A stretch of DNA of 39,992 nt from NCBI GenBank assembly GCA_011525945.1, contig WYBJ01000321.1:1-39992 (forward strand), written 5' to 3'. This document shows, in pieces, positions 25,672-37,347 of this stretch; positions within the stretch are counted from its first letter, which is position 1; each line of letters opens with the position of its first letter. The notes under the pieces are model-generated. The model saw nothing but the letters and a program-made list of their open reading frames with translations. It was not told where the DNA came from and ran no database searches. A program made the translations under genes and the position numbers. This DNA is from Burkholderiaceae bacterium (lineage in GTDB: Bacteria; Pseudomonadota; Gammaproteobacteria; Burkholderiales; WYBJ01).

Positions 25672-26322
25672 ATGGACGAGATTGCGACGAGCGGCGCACC
25701 GGCGGCGGCAAGTGACGATCTGACGGCACTCGTGGTCACGTTGCTCAAAGGGGTGTTGTACCGCGAGGGCGACGAGCGCTTATGGGGCGCATTGATCGAC
25801 CTGCAGGCGCGCGTGCGCGACTATGTCGCGGTGTTGGGACTGGAGCTCGTGCTCGACGACGCGGAGGGTTACTCGTTCCTGCGCAGCCGCCTGGATGCGG
25901 GTGATGACGAATCCGCGCCGAAGCTTCCGCGGCTCATCGCACGCCGCCCGCTGTCGTTTCCGGTAAGCCTGCTGCTTGCGCTTCTGCGCAAGAAGCTCGC
26001 CGAGTTCGATGCCAGCGGCACCGGCACGCGCCTGGTGCTCGCGCGCGATGACATCGTCGAGTTGGTGCGCGTGTTCCTGCCGGTGAGCAGCAACGAGGCG
26101 CGCTTGATCGATCAGATCGAGACGCACATCAACCGCGTGGCTGACCTGGGATTCCTGCGCCGGCTCAAGACCACGAGCGGCCCGCCGAGCTTCGAAGTGC
26201 GCCGCATTCTCAAGGCCTTCGTCGACGCGCAGTGGCTGGCCGAGTTCGACGCACGGCTCGCGCAATACCAGCGCCATCTCGCCGGCGGCGAAGCGGACAG
26301 CGAGAGGACGGACGATGAATGA
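25672..26322 (+). CDS. jetB: Wadjet JetB (DUF4194), kleisin-interacting winged-helix subunit
   Basis: 216 residues. This is the MksE/MukE-like partner that binds the JetA kleisin. Recognisable elements are the [19 protein letters not shown] opening, [20 protein letters not shown], and [18 protein letters not shown], all characteristic of DUF4194. The C-terminal winged-helix region contains [11 protein letters not shown]. It starts 3 bases after jetA and overlaps jetC by 8 bases, so all subunits should be made together. Confidence 0.92.
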   Translation: MDEIATSGAPAAASDDLTALVVTLLKGVLYREGDERLWGALIDLQARVRDYVAVLGLELVLDDAEGYSFLRSRLDAGDDESAPKLPRLIARRPLSFPVSLLLALLRKKLAEFDASGTGTRLVLARDDIVELVRVFLPVSSNEARLIDQIETHINRVADLGFLRRLKTTSGPPSFEVRRILKAFVDAQWLAEFDARLAQYQRHLAGGEADSERTDDE

Positions 26323-29300
26323 GCCGCGCGTGCTCGGGCTCGACTTCGTCGCCGACGACAGCCTGGTCGGTTTTCGACTCGAGCGCCTCGAAGTGTACAA
26401 CTGGGGCACTTTCGACAAACGCGTGTGGACGCTCGTGTTGGGCGGCCGCAACGCTCTGCTCACCGGTGATATCGGCTCCGGCAAATCGACCCTGGTCGAC
26501 GCCATCACGACACTGCTGATTCCGGCGCATCGCGTTGCTTACAACAAGGCTGCCGGGGCGGAGAGCCGCGAGCGCACGCTGCGTTCCTACGTACTCGGTC
26601 ATTACAAGTCTGAGCGCAACGAAGTCACCGGTGCGGCCAAGCCGGTGTCGCTGCGCGACCCGAACAACTACTCGGCGATCCTGGGTGTGTTCCGCAATGT
26701 CGCCTACGACCAGACAGTCACGCTCGCGCAGGTGTTCTGGCTGCGCGAACCGCAGGGCCAGCCCGACCGGCTGTACGTGTGCGCCGAGCGGGATCTCTCA
26801 ATAGCAGGCGATCTCGCGCAGTTCGGCACCGACATCACGCAGCTACGGCGCCGGCTGCGTGCACGCAAGATCGAGGTCGAGACGACCTTCCCCAAGTATG
26901 CAGCCTGGTTTCGGCGCCGGCTCGGCATCGAGAACGAGCAAGCTCTGGACCTCTTCCACCAGACGGTGTCGATGAAATCGGTGGGCAATCTCACCGACTT
27001 CGTGCGTGCGCACATGCTGGAGGCGTTCGATGTCGCGCCGCGCATCGATGCGCTGATCGTGCACTTCAACGACCTCAACCGTGCGCACGAGGCGGTGCTG
27101 AAGGCCAAGAACCAGGTTGAGCTGCTCACACCCCTGGTGTCCGATTGCGACCGGCATGGCGAGCTTGCGGCCGAGCTCGACGAGCTGCGGGTATGCCGCG
27201 AGGCATTGAAGCCCTATTTCGCGCAGTTGAAGCTCGCCCTGCTCGATCGGCGCTTGCAGCTCCTCAGCGACGAGCATGCACGCCTGGACGCGCACAAGAC
27301 GCGACGCGAGGAAGAGCGTGATCGCGGTCGCGCCGCTGTGGAACGATTGCAGCGTGCGGTGGCCGAGCACGGCGGGGACCGCCTGGAACAGCTCGCGGCC
27401 GAAATCCGCAACCAAGAGCGCGAGCGCGACCGGCGCCGGCAGCGCGCCGAGCGCCATGCCGCGCTCATGCAGGTGCTTGGCGAACTTGTCGCCGATGACG
27501 AGAACACTTTCCGCGCACAGCGCAATCGCATCGCCGAGCGGCGCGAGCAACTGGCTGGTCAGGAGAGCGACCTGCAGAATCGGATCACCGAATGGAGTGT
27601 GGCGTTTCGCGAAGGCAAGCGCGACAACGATGCGCTGCGCGCCGAGATCGCGAGCCTGAAGGCACGGCGCAACAACATTCCGTCGGCGCAGGTGGCGATG
27701 CGCACGGCGCTGTGTGCTGCCCTGGGCCTGGCCGAGGACGCAATGCCGTTCGCCGGCGAGCACATTCAGGTGCGCGAGGATGCCACCGACTGGGAGGGCG
27801 CGATCGAGCGCGTACTGCATAACTTCGGCCTGTCCTTGCTCGTACCGGAAGCGCACTACGCCGACGTAGCGGGCTGGGTGGACCGCACGCATCTGGCCGC
27901 GCGGCTCGTCTACTTCCGCGTGCGTGCGGTGCGTTCTTCCGATGTGCCTGCCGTGCACCCTGATTCGCTCCTGCGCCGGCTCGCGATCAAACCCGATTCG
28001 GCGTTCTACGCCTGGCTCGAACGCGAGCTCGGTCTGCGCTTCGACTACGCCTGCTGCCAGACGCAGGAGCAGTTCCGGCGCGAGGTGCGCGCGCTCACGC
28101 GCGCCGGCCAGGTGAAGGCGCCGGGCGAGCGGCACGAGAAGGACGACCGCCACCGGCTCGATGACCGCAGCCGCTACGTGCTGGGCTGGAGCAACGCGGC
28201 CAAGATCGCCGCCCTGGACGCGCAGCGCCGGACCCTGGAGCGGCGTCTTGCCGACGTCGCGCAACAAATAGCGCAGGCGCAGGCTGAGCAGTCGAAAGTT
28301 CGCGGCCAGCTCGAAGCGCTGGTGGCCGCGGCACAGTTCCAGGACTTCCAGGAAATGGACTGGCAAGTCTGCGCCAGCGCGATTGCACGGCTCGAAGACG
28401 AAAAGGCGCGCCTGGAAGCGGCGAGCGATACGCTGCGCGAGCTCGGCGCTCAGCTCGAGGCGGCCCGCGCGACGCTCGCCGCGACCGAACACGCACTGTC
28501 GGCGAACGACAAGGAACTCGGCAGCGTCGAAGCCAAGACCGAGGCGGCGCGGATGCTGCGCTCGGAGACCGCGCTGCTCGCGGCAGAGATCGGTGATGCG
28601 TCGCGTATACGGCTCGAAGCGCTGCGCGCGCAGGTGCTTGGCGAGCACCAGCTCTCGGTCGAGTCGTGCGACAACCGCGAGCACGACGTGCGCAAGGAAT
28701 TGCAGACCCGCATGGACACGGAAGCAAAGCGCCTGGAGCGGCTCGCCGAGCGCATCATCAAGGCGATGGCGGCCTTCAAGGAAGCTTACAAGTTGGAGAC
28801 GGCGGAGTTCGACGCCGCACTCGACGCGGCGTTCGAGTATCGCGAGCTTCTCGCGCGGCTGAATAGCGACGACTTGCCGCGCTTCGAGGCGCGTTTCAAG
28901 GAGCTGCTCAACGTCAACACCATCAATGAGATCGCCAACTTCAGTGCGGTGCTTGCGCGCGAACGCGAAACCATCCGGGAGCGGATCGCGCGTATCAATC
29001 AGTCGCTCCATCAGATCGACTACAACCCCGGGCGCTACATCGTGCTGGAAGCACAGCCGAGCCCCGATGGCGAAGTCCGTGCCTTCCAGGCCGACCTGCG
29101 CGCGTGCACCGAAGGTGCGCTGAGCGGTTCGGACGATGCGCAATACTCGGAGGCGAAGTTCCTGCAGGTGAAGGCGATCATCGATCGCTTCCGCGGGCGC
29201 GAAGGGGTCTCGGAGCTCGACCGGCGCTGGAGCGCCAAGGTGACCGACGTGCGCAACGGCTTCCTGTTCGCGGCGAGCGAACGCTGGCGCGAGGACGGAG

Positions 29301-29677
29301 CCGAGTACGAGCACTACTCCGATTCGGGCGGCAAGTCTGGCGGACAGAAAGAGAAGCTCGCGTACACGATTCTCGCCGCAAGCCTCGCCTATCAGTTCGG
29401 GCTCGAATGGGGGGCGGTGCGGTCGCGATCGTTTCGCTTCGTCGTGATCGACGAAGCGTTCGGCCGCGGGTCGGACGATTCGGCGCAATATGGGTTGATG
29501 CTGTTCCAGAAGCTCAACCTGCAACTTTTAATCGTCACCCCGCTGCAGAAGATTCACATCATCGAGCCTTTCGTCGCCGCCGTGGGCTTCGTCCACAACG
29601 AGGGCGGGCAAGCCTCGATGCTGCGCAATCTCACCATCGAGGAGTACCGCGCACGGCGCGCCGAGTTCGCCGCATGA
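26315..29677 (+). CDS. jetC: Wadjet JetC, SMC/MksB-like ATPase
   Basis: 1120 residues. The N-terminal ATPase half has GDIGSGKST with Lys57. Long charged coiled-coil arms follow (about 260-460 and 690-900) around a hinge-like centre. The C-terminal half has the ABC signature SGGQKEK (Ser1008-Gln1011) and Walker [11 protein letters not shown] (Asp1046-Glu1047). All catalytic elements are present. As in MukB/MksB, two molecules form a ring with JetA and JetB and extrude DNA by ATP hydrolysis. It overlaps jetB at its start and jetD at its end (ATGA). A long open frame on the opposite strand is a composition artefact. Confidence 0.94.
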   Translation: MNEPRVLGLDFVADDSLVGFRLERLEVYNWGTFDKRVWTLVLGGRNALLTGDIGSGKSTLVDAITTLLIPAHRVAYNKAAGAESRERTLRSYVLGHYKSERNEVTGAAKPVSLRDPNNYSAILGVFRNVAYDQTVTLAQVFWLREPQGQPDRLYVCAERDLSIAGDLAQFGTDITQLRRRLRARKIEVETTFPKYAAWFRRRLGIENEQALDLFHQTVSMKSVGNLTDFVRAHMLEAFDVAPRIDALIVHFNDLNRAHEAVLKAKNQVELLTPLVSDCDRHGELAAELDELRVCREALKPYFAQLKLALLDRRLQLLSDEHARLDAHKTRREEERDRGRAAVERLQRAVAEHGGDRLEQLAAEIRNQERERDRRRQRAERHAALMQVLGELVADDENTFRAQRNRIAERREQLAGQESDLQNRITEWSVAFREGKRDNDALRAEIASLKARRNNIPSAQVAMRTALCAALGLAEDAMPFAGEHIQVREDATDWEGAIERVLHNFGLSLLVPEAHYADVAGWVDRTHLAARLVYFRVRAVRSSDVPAVHPDSLLRRLAIKPDSAFYAWLERELGLRFDYACCQTQEQFRREVRALTRAGQVKAPGERHEKDDRHRLDDRSRYVLGWSNAAKIAALDAQRRTLERRLADVAQQIAQAQAEQSKVRGQLEALVAAAQFQDFQEMDWQVCASAIARLEDEKARLEAASDTLRELGAQLEAARATLAATEHALSANDKELGSVEAKTEAARMLRSETALLAAEIGDASRIRLEALRAQVLGEHQLSVESCDNREHDVRKELQTRMDTEAKRLERLAERIIKAMAAFKEAYKLETAEFDAALDAAFEYRELLARLNSDDLPRFEARFKELLNVNTINEIANFSAVLARERETIRERIARINQSLHQIDYNPGRYIVLEAQPSPDGEVRAFQADLRACTEGALSGSDDAQYSEAKFLQVKAIIDRFRGREGVSELDRRWSAKVTDVRNGFLFAASERWREDGAEYEHYSDSGGKSGGQKEKLAYTILAASLAYQFGLEWGAVRSRSFRFVVIDEAFGRGSDDSAQYGLMLFQKLNLQLLIVTPLQKIHIIEPFVAAVGFVHNEGGQASMLRNLTIEEYRARRAEFAA

Positions 29678-30858
29678 GCTGGACCACGCCGGCGGAGTTG
29701 AAGACGCAGTTGCGCCGGCTCTGGGAGCGCGGCGAATTGCTGCGCGACGATGACCCGGCGCAGCCGCGCTTTCCACTGCGCCTTGCGCTCAGGACGCCCG
29801 GCTCCACGGAGCTTGTCGCACGGTTCGAGTCCGTGCGCGCCTGGATTGCCGAGATCTCCGGCCTCGCGCAGCTGCGCATCGAATGGCGCGAGATCAACCA
29901 CCGCGTGCTCGGCGTGCAGCGCGTGCCGCGCTCGGTCTGGGTCGACGACCGGCAGAGCGCGCTCGCGCTCATCGGCAAGCGCGGCGAAGCTGCGCGCTAC
30001 GATGCCCTGGTTGCAGCGACGCGCAAGCAGCAGCCGCAACTGCTGCCGTGGCTTGCCCGCCGTCCGTTGCAGGCGCTCGCCTTGACCGAGAACTTCGAGC
30101 GGCTGCTCGGCGTGGTCGCATGGATCGTTCGCCACCCGCGGCCCGGCGTGTACTTGCGCCAGGTCGATGTCTCCGGCGTGCACAGCAAGCTCATCGAAGC
30201 GCACCGCGCGGTGCTTTCGGAGTGGCTCGACCTGGTCCTGCCAGCCGAGGCGATCTGCGCCGAGCACTCGGGTAGCGCGCAGTTCGCGCGACGCTATGGT
30301 TTCCTCGACAAGCCGGCGCGCATCCGCTTCCGATTGCTCGACCCGAATCTCGCGCTGCTTCCCGGGGCGACGTGCCCGGATGTCACCTTGGATGCCGCAA
30401 GCTTCGCCCGGCTTAAAGCCCCCATCCGATGCGTCTTCATCACCGAGAACGAGACCAACTTTCTCGCCTTCCCGCCGCTCGAGCGCGCGATCGTCGTCTT
30501 CGGGGCGGGCTATGGCTGGGAAGCGCTCGGCAAGGCGCGGTGGCTGGACCGCTGCGCCCTGTACTATTGGGGCGATATCGATACCCACGGCTTCGCCATC
30601 CTCGACCGCTTGCGCGAACACTTTCCGCGCGTCGTATCGCTTTTGATGGACCGCGCCACGCTGCTTGCGCACGAGGCGTCGTGGGGCGAGGAGGCCGATC
30701 CGTTCGTACACGATCTTGCGCGATTGACCCAAGCCGAGCGCGCGCTCTACGACGAGCTGCGCGACAATCGCATCCGCAAGGGCTTGCGGCTCGAGCAGGA
30801 GCGGATCGGGTTCGGCTGGATGAGCGCTGCGATCAGCAGGCTCGTCGACGACGATTGA
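29674..30858 (+). CDS. jetD: Wadjet JetD (DUF3322/DUF2220), TOPRIM nuclease
   Basis: 394 residues from the ATG at 29674, overlapping the jetC stop; the same frame is open much further upstream inside jetC, but that part is not the gene. The N-terminal DUF3322 part has [19 protein letters not shown]. The C-terminal TOPRIM domain shows VFITENE with Glu258/Glu260, FGAGYG, and WGDIDTHGF with Asp301 and Asp303, the metal-binding residues that cut the plasmid once it is looped. It completes the four-gene type I set. No terminator hairpin with a T-run is apparent after the stop. Confidence 0.93.
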   Translation: MSWTTPAELKTQLRRLWERGELLRDDDPAQPRFPLRLALRTPGSTELVARFESVRAWIAEISGLAQLRIEWREINHRVLGVQRVPRSVWVDDRQSALALIGKRGEAARYDALVAATRKQQPQLLPWLARRPLQALALTENFERLLGVVAWIVRHPRPGVYLRQVDVSGVHSKLIEAHRAVLSEWLDLVLPAEAICAEHSGSAQFARRYGFLDKPARIRFRLLDPNLALLPGATCPDVTLDAASFARLKAPIRCVFITENETNFLAFPPLERAIVVFGAGYGWEALGKARWLDRCALYYWGDIDTHGFAILDRLREHFPRVVSLLMDRATLLAHEASWGEEADPFVHDLARLTQAERALYDELRDNRIRKGLRLEQERIGFGWMSAAISRLVDDD

Positions 30859-30995
30859 CGCAATGGCGCGAGGTCTTCCCCGTTGCACGGGTCAGGAGAC
30901 GTGCGGGCAGGCGCCCCGTCGCGCGCTCTTTCAAGCAGGCACCTGTGTCAGAGTGGCAGTGCAACGCGGGAGAGCACGGCCCTGCCGGCAGCGGC

Positions 30996-31334
30996 TCATG
31001 GTTCGAGGGCGCGAGTCACGTCGTCGAATAGCTCGTCGACCGACAGACGGCGCGCGATCAGCCCTTGCCGCAAGCAATACGCGATGGCGATGTCGAGACT
31101 GCTCCGCAGCGCTGCCACACCAAACGGAATGGGGTCGAACTCGCCCGCCGCAGCGGCGCCGGCCGTTTTGCTGCGCGCGAGCAGGCTGAACACTTCCCGC
31201 ACGGCTTGCGGGTCAGCCTTCGAAAGCGATGCCTTCACGACCACCCACGTGAACAACGGCAGCCAAGCCGGTATCGCCGGTGGATGCGAGCCGAGGATAC
31301 CCGTACCCGATTGCGGCAGCCCGCTCGGCGATGA
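30996..31334 (-). pseudogene. C-terminal remnant of a periplasmic-binding/4,5-dihydroxyphthalate decarboxylase-like protein
   Basis: The minus-strand frame is open from about 31334 and ends at 30996. It gives VVVKASLSKADPQAVREV, then PFGVAALRSSLDIAIAYC and RLSVDELFDDVTRAL. This reads like the C-terminal 90-110 residues of an ABC-type binding protein or the related 4,5-dihydroxyphthalate decarboxylase. The first two thirds of the gene are absent, a TGA lies just upstream, and no good start codon exists. It is probably the residue of a gene disrupted near the Wadjet operon. The family name is tentative. Confidence 0.5.
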
Positions 31335-31409
31335 TCATGAACAGATGCCGGGAACTTTACCGCGCGAACCAAGGTCACCCTGGACCTTCGCTATGATTCG
31401 TGAGCTCAC

Positions 31410-31604
31410 ATGCCCAACGACTCCAAGCTTCACCGAGTGCGGTTCTGCGATGTGGCGCTCGGGCAGTCTTTCTATGACCCGATCAGCGCCGAGTACTTCG
31501 TCAAGCGCAGCGAAGCGCATGCCGCAATGATCAGCGGAATGGGTGATGGCAGCGCACTCGACGAGTTCGAGGCGGATGACATCGTGGGCATCGGCGAGAC
31601 CTAG
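31410..31604 (+). CDS. Small hypothetical protein, 64 residues
   Basis: A small acidic protein: VRFCDVALGQSFYDPISAEY then FVKRSEAHAAM and DEFEADDIVGI. The balanced composition and the F.DV..G..F / YFVK pattern look like a real small-protein family seen in proteobacteria, but I cannot name it. A TATGAT at 31392-31397 just upstream could be a -10 box. The ribosome site is weak. A GC hairpin (GGTCCC and GGGACC around 31618-31636) follows the stop. Confidence 0.5.
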   Translation: MPNDSKLHRVRFCDVALGQSFYDPISAEYFVKRSEAHAAMISGMGDGSALDEFEADDIVGIGET

Positions 31605-31932
31605 ACGTGCCAGCCGGTCCCGGCCCGAGGGACCGCCGGTCGTGGCGATGATCGCCGTATGCGCCAGGAATGACTCGCGCGACCCGGTGGCGAGGTCGGA
31701 GGCACCGATCCGGCGGGATTGTCTCGTGTGGCGCTGGCGCCGCTCAGACTGGGGGTCACGAGTGCTGCATGCTGCTCGATCGCGTACGACTGCGTACTTT
31801 TTCGCACAGGATGTTGCGCCGTTTCTGGGCGCTCTTCTCGAGGTGGCAGAGGGGGTGAAAAACACACACCCTGCGGGCGGGTCGCAGCAACGCGATGCCT
31901 GATTGGCTGTCGGGGCGGGCGGTTCGGCCGCG
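31605..31932. other. Intergenic region without supported genes
   Basis: 328 bases between the 64-residue gene and the minus-strand membrane protein. Apart from the GGTCCC/GGGACC hairpin at its left end I see nothing; open frames here have Arg/Ser-rich, non-protein-like translations. Confidence 0.45.
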
Positions 31933-32274
31933 CTATCGCGCGCCGCTGCGCTGCTCGAGTGTGCGCACCATCTGTCCGCACAGCGGGCTGTCGGATGCCG
32001 CCGTCACACAAAGCCGCAGCTTGTGCGTGCCGGCCAGGATCCAGACGACGAACACCAGCAGTACGGCGACCATCCAGATGTGCCGGTCCATTACGAAGCG
32101 CGGCATAATCATGCGTGCGAGCCGCATCACGGGCCGGGTTACCGCCGAGAACAGTTTGTAGACAAAATTGGATTCGCGCGAGCTGCCTGCGACCAGCCAC
32201 AGGACACCTTGCCCGAGCAGGCTCAGCGCCAGGATCTCGCTGATCGCCTTGACGATAGAGACGAACAGAAGCAC
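31933..32274 (-). CDS. Small two-helix membrane protein, unknown
   Basis: 113 residues if started at the GTG at 32274. The same frame is open further upstream, but that part overlaps the divergent phosphotransferase gene and looks non-coding. Two hydrophobic helices are visible (about 10-28 and 64-83), with a basic loop between them (PVMRLARMIMPRFVMDRH). It has two late cysteines. A TATAAT lies 34 bases upstream on the coding strand (32308-32313). No family is recognised. Confidence 0.6.
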   Translation of the reverse strand: MLLFVSIVKAISEILALSLLGQGVLWLVAGSSRESNFVYKLFSAVTRPVMRLARMIMPRFVMDRHIWMVAVLLVFVVWILAGTHKLRLCVTAASDSPLCGQMVRTLEQRSGAR

Positions 32275-32349
32275 GCTTGGTCGCGACCGATCGAGTAAGA
32301 TCGCCGCATTATAGCGGCCACCGTCGAGCCGGCTGCCGATCATCGTTAC

Positions 32350-33429
32350 GTGACGACGTCTTCCCGATTCGCGGGCACGATGCCCGTGCAACCGCAACAT
32401 CGCGTCGACGAAGCACGGCTCGCCGCGTGGCTTGCAACGCACATTCCGAACTGCACACCGCCCGTGCGGCTTGAACAGTTTCGCGGCGGCCAATCCAACC
32501 CGACTTATCTCATGGCCACGGGGGCGCAGCGTTACGTGCTGCGCAAGAAGCCGCCGGGTGCGCTATTGCCCTCGGCGCACGCGGTCGATCGTGAGTTTCG
32601 GATCATGCGCGCGTTGCAGACGACGGACATACCGGTTCCACGCACCTACGCGCTATGCCACGACGAGTCGATCATTGGCACGGCATTCTTCGTCATGGCG
32701 TACGTCGAAGGGCGGGTCTTCTGGGATCACAGCCTGCCCGATGCCACCCTCGCCGAGCGGGCATCGATCTTCGACGAGATGAATCGCGTGCTTGCCGCCC
32801 TGCACCGGGTCGACTACGCGGCCGCCGGGCTCGGCGACTACGGCCGTCCTGGCAACTATCTCGGGCGCCAGATCGCGCGCTGGAGCAAACAATACCGCGA
32901 TTCCGCAACGCACCGCATCGAGGCGATGAATCGATTGATTGCCTGGCTACCGGAGAACATCCCGCCGGGGGACGAGACCACGCTGGTGCACGGCGACTAT
33001 CACTTGAACAACATGATCTTCCACCCGGCCGAGCCGCGCGTGCTGGCCGTGCTCGATTGGGAGCTCTCCACGCTTGGACATCCGCTGGTCGACTTGGCCT
33101 ACCACTGTCTGGATTGGATGCTGCCGCCGGACATGCTGGGGCGTCTGGGCGGCACCGACGTGCAAGCGCTCGGCATCCCGTCAATGGACGCTTATGTCGA
33201 CGCCTACTGCCGCCGCAGCGGCCGGCGGTCAATCGAGCATTTCGAATACTATCAGGCGTTCGGCCTGTTTCGCATCGCGGCAGTCCACCAGGGCATTGCC
33301 AAGCGGATCGAAGACGGTAGCGTGTCGAGCCCCGAGGCGCGCGCAGTCGCCCGCCCTGCCTACCTCGCGGAGCTGGGCTGGCAGCAGGTCGAACGGATCC
33401 TCGCGCGACGCGGATCTATTCGACAATGA
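32350..33429 (+). CDS. APH-family phosphotransferase (ACAD10/11 kinase-like)
   Basis: 359 residues from the GTG at 32350; the ATG at 32380 is an alternative. It has the aminoglycoside-phosphotransferase-type kinase fold: RFRGGQSNPTY-like nucleotide loop, Lys-rich YVLRKKPPG, the catalytic loop VHGDYHLNNMIF (Asp216, Asn221) and the metal-binding VLDWELSTLGHP (Asp236). Relatives paired with acyl-CoA dehydrogenases phosphorylate hydroxy-acyl groups in catabolism of unusual fatty acids. Here the neighbour in convergent orientation is exactly such a dehydrogenase, with one base between the stops. It is a metabolic gene rather than a resistance gene. Confidence 0.85.
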   Translation: MTTSSRFAGTMPVQPQHRVDEARLAAWLATHIPNCTPPVRLEQFRGGQSNPTYLMATGAQRYVLRKKPPGALLPSAHAVDREFRIMRALQTTDIPVPRTYALCHDESIIGTAFFVMAYVEGRVFWDHSLPDATLAERASIFDEMNRVLAALHRVDYAAAGLGDYGRPGNYLGRQIARWSKQYRDSATHRIEAMNRLIAWLPENIPPGDETTLVHGDYHLNNMIFHPAEPRVLAVLDWELSTLGHPLVDLAYHCLDWMLPPDMLGRLGGTDVQALGIPSMDAYVDAYCRRSGRRSIEHFEYYQAFGLFRIAAVHQGIAKRIEDGSVSSPEARAVARPAYLAELGWQQVERILARRGSIRQ

Positions 33430-33430
33430 A

Positions 33431-34651
33431 CTAGCGCGTGCTCTGCTCGCGGTACTTGCCAAGCTCCATGCGCGCGATCTGGTCGCGATGGACCTCGTCC
33501 GGCCCGTCGGCAAAGCGCAGAATGCGGGCACGCGCCCACTGGTGCGCCAGCGGAAAATCCTGGCACACGCCGCCGCCGCCATGCGCCTGGATTGCCCAGT
33601 CGAGCACTTGCAGCGCCATGTTGGGTGCAGCCACCTTGATCATCGCGATCTCGCGCCGCGCCACCTTGTTGCCCACCGTGTCCATCATGTACGCCGCCTT
33701 CAGCACGAGCAGGCGCGCCTGCTCGATCAGGATGCGCGCTTGCGCGATGCGCTCGCGCGTCACCCCCTGCTCGGCCAGCGTCTTGCCGAACGGTGCCCGG
33801 GTCCGCGCACGCTTGCACATCATCTCCAGCGCCCGCTCGGAGGCACCGATGAGCCGCATGCAGTGATGGATGCGTCCGGGGCCGAGACGGCCTTGCGCGA
33901 TCTCGAAGCCGCGCCCTTCGCCGAGCAGGATGTTCTCCTTCGGCACCCGCACATTCTCGTACAGCACGTCGCCGTGCGCGTTCGGAATATCGGAATACCC
34001 GAACACGGTGAGGTGGCGCAGGATCTTGACCCCGGGCGTATCGCGCGGAATCAGCACCATCGACTGCTGGCGGTACTTGTCGGCGTTGTCCGGATCGGTC
34101 TTGCCCATGAAGATGACAAGCTTGCAGCGCGTGTTGTGCACGCCCGAGGACCACCACTTGCGGCCGTTGATGACGTAGTGATCACCGTCGCCGCGGATCG
34201 TCGCCTGTATGTTGGTCGCATCCGACGAGGCGACATCGGGCTCGGTCATGGCGAAGTTCGAGCTGATCTCTCCCTCGAGCATCGGCTCAAGCCACTGCTG
34301 CTTCTGCGACTCGGTGGCGTAGCGCTCGAGTGTTTCCATGTTGCCAGTATCCGGCGCGTTGCAGTTGAACACGAACGGTGCCCAGTACACGCGCCCCATG
34401 AGCTCGCACAGCGGCGCGTATTCGAGATTGGTGAAGCCGGCGCCGTACTTCGAATGCGGCAGGAACAGGTTCCATAGCCCTTGCGATTTCGCCTTGGCGC
34501 GAAGCTCGAGCAGCAGCGGCGGATAATCCGATGCGCTGCACCGCGCGGCTTCTTCGTCGAAGCGGCCCTCGTTCGGATAGACGTACTGATCCATGAAGTG
34601 GCCCAGCACCTTCAGCCAGTGCTTCACTTTGTCGCTGTATTCGAAGTGCAT
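33431..34651 (-). CDS. Acyl-CoA dehydrogenase family protein
   Basis: 406 residues from the ATG at 34651, the usual length; the frame stays open upstream but that part is not protein-like. It shows the N-terminal helical domain, the FAD-contact region [15 protein letters not shown], the middle beta-domain [31 protein letters not shown], and the end region [16 protein letters not shown], whose acidic residues include the usual catalytic base. It oxidises an acyl-CoA using FAD and passes electrons to ETF. It probably works with the convergent APH-type kinase, as in the human ACAD10/11 arrangement. Confidence 0.9.
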   Translation of the reverse strand: MHFEYSDKVKHWLKVLGHFMDQYVYPNEGRFDEEAARCSASDYPPLLLELRAKAKSQGLWNLFLPHSKYGAGFTNLEYAPLCELMGRVYWAPFVFNCNAPDTGNMETLERYATESQKQQWLEPMLEGEISSNFAMTEPDVASSDATNIQATIRGDGDHYVINGRKWWSSGVHNTRCKLVIFMGKTDPDNADKYRQQSMVLIPRDTPGVKILRHLTVFGYSDIPNAHGDVLYENVRVPKENILLGEGRGFEIAQGRLGPGRIHHCMRLIGASERALEMMCKRARTRAPFGKTLAEQGVTRERIAQARILIEQARLLVLKAAYMMDTVGNKVARREIAMIKVAAPNMALQVLDWAIQAHGGGGVCQDFPLAHQWARARILRFADGPDEVHRDQIARMELGKYREQSTR

Positions 34652-35070
34652 GACGTGGTCCCGTAATGGATGGTGACGGCGGCGGCTGTTCGCGCCAGCG
34701 CGGCAGGTGCCGCAACCGGGAATCGATGGGACTTTAGCATGGTGGGCCGTAGGCCAACCAGCCGCGCCCCGCTGCCGGTGCCTCTTCTTTCGCGTGCGTA
34801 GCGAGCCCGCGCTGGTGCGGGCTCCCGCGCTCGAATCGAAGCGCGAACGACTACCGCCCGCGCGCGCCTGTACGGAAAGGGGGCTCGAGCACGGCCGCTC
34901 GCGGTGCTGCTCGCAGCCGACGCGCGCCCATACATGGAAAAGCCTCGCGCACGGCGAGGCTCTCCATCGTCTTCGGACCGCCCGGATCGAGCGTCGCAAG
35001 ACGCTCCAATCCGGACCGCAATTTCGCCGCCGTGTGCCGGCGTTTGCCGGCACCGCGCAGCGCAATTACT
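34652..35070. other. Intergenic region containing the groEL terminator
   Basis: 419 bases upstream of the acyl-CoA dehydrogenase gene and downstream of groEL. The only structure supported is the intrinsic terminator at 34935-34959. No gene is supported. Confidence 0.5.
34935..34959 (-). terminator. Intrinsic terminator of groESL
   Basis: On the minus strand AGCCTCGC-cgtgc-GCGAGGCT is a perfect 8-base stem with a 5-base loop followed by TTTTCC. It lies about 110 bases after the groEL stop and is a standard Rho-independent terminator. Confidence 0.75.
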
Positions 35071-37099
<2,029 letters not shown>

Positions 37100-37120
37100 C
37101 TATCGATCTCCTTCGGACTG

Positions 37121-37147
37121 TTAGCACTCACCAGAGTGGAGTGCTAA
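37121..37147 (-). promoter_or_regulatory. CIRCE element (HrcA operator)
   Basis: TTAGCACTC, 9 bases, GAGTGCTAA: an exact match to the CIRCE consensus. HrcA binds it and represses groESL at normal temperature. It overlaps the transcription start predicted from the adjacent promoter. Confidence 0.96.
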
Positions 37148-37175
37148 TAATAACCATGTGGATGCGTTGCTTCAA
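37147..37175 (-). promoter_or_regulatory. sigma70-type promoter of groESL
   Basis: On the minus strand TTGAAG (37170-37175), 17 bases, TATTAT (37147-37152) fits the sigma70 consensus well. The start point would fall inside the CIRCE element, so HrcA binding would block initiation. Confidence 0.75.
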
Positions 37176-37347
37176 GCCCTCGCTGCGACATGGAATTAGA
37201 AGTGCCTGCTTACTTACGCCAGACCCTATGACCTGCTGAGATTCCTGGCGCCGAGCAACGAACGTGAGGGCGTAGCGCCCAAGCTTCAAGGGGCGCCCGG
37301 AAAATTTCTATGACTGCACGAGTAGTCGCCTCGGCTACGATAAGCGC

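Noticed and set aside
26843..29524. 893-codon open frame antisense to jetC
   Set aside because: Produced by high-GC codon bias opposite a clearly conserved SMC-like gene; translation is Arg/His/Leu-rich without motifs.
29104..29673. Upstream extension of the jetD frame inside jetC
   Set aside because: Lies within jetC coding sequence and is Arg-rich; the ATGA overlap at 29674 gives the normal JetD length.
31938..32493. 186-residue version of the small membrane protein
   Set aside because: The first 73 codons overlap the divergent phosphotransferase start and look non-coding; the GTG at 32274 is preferred.
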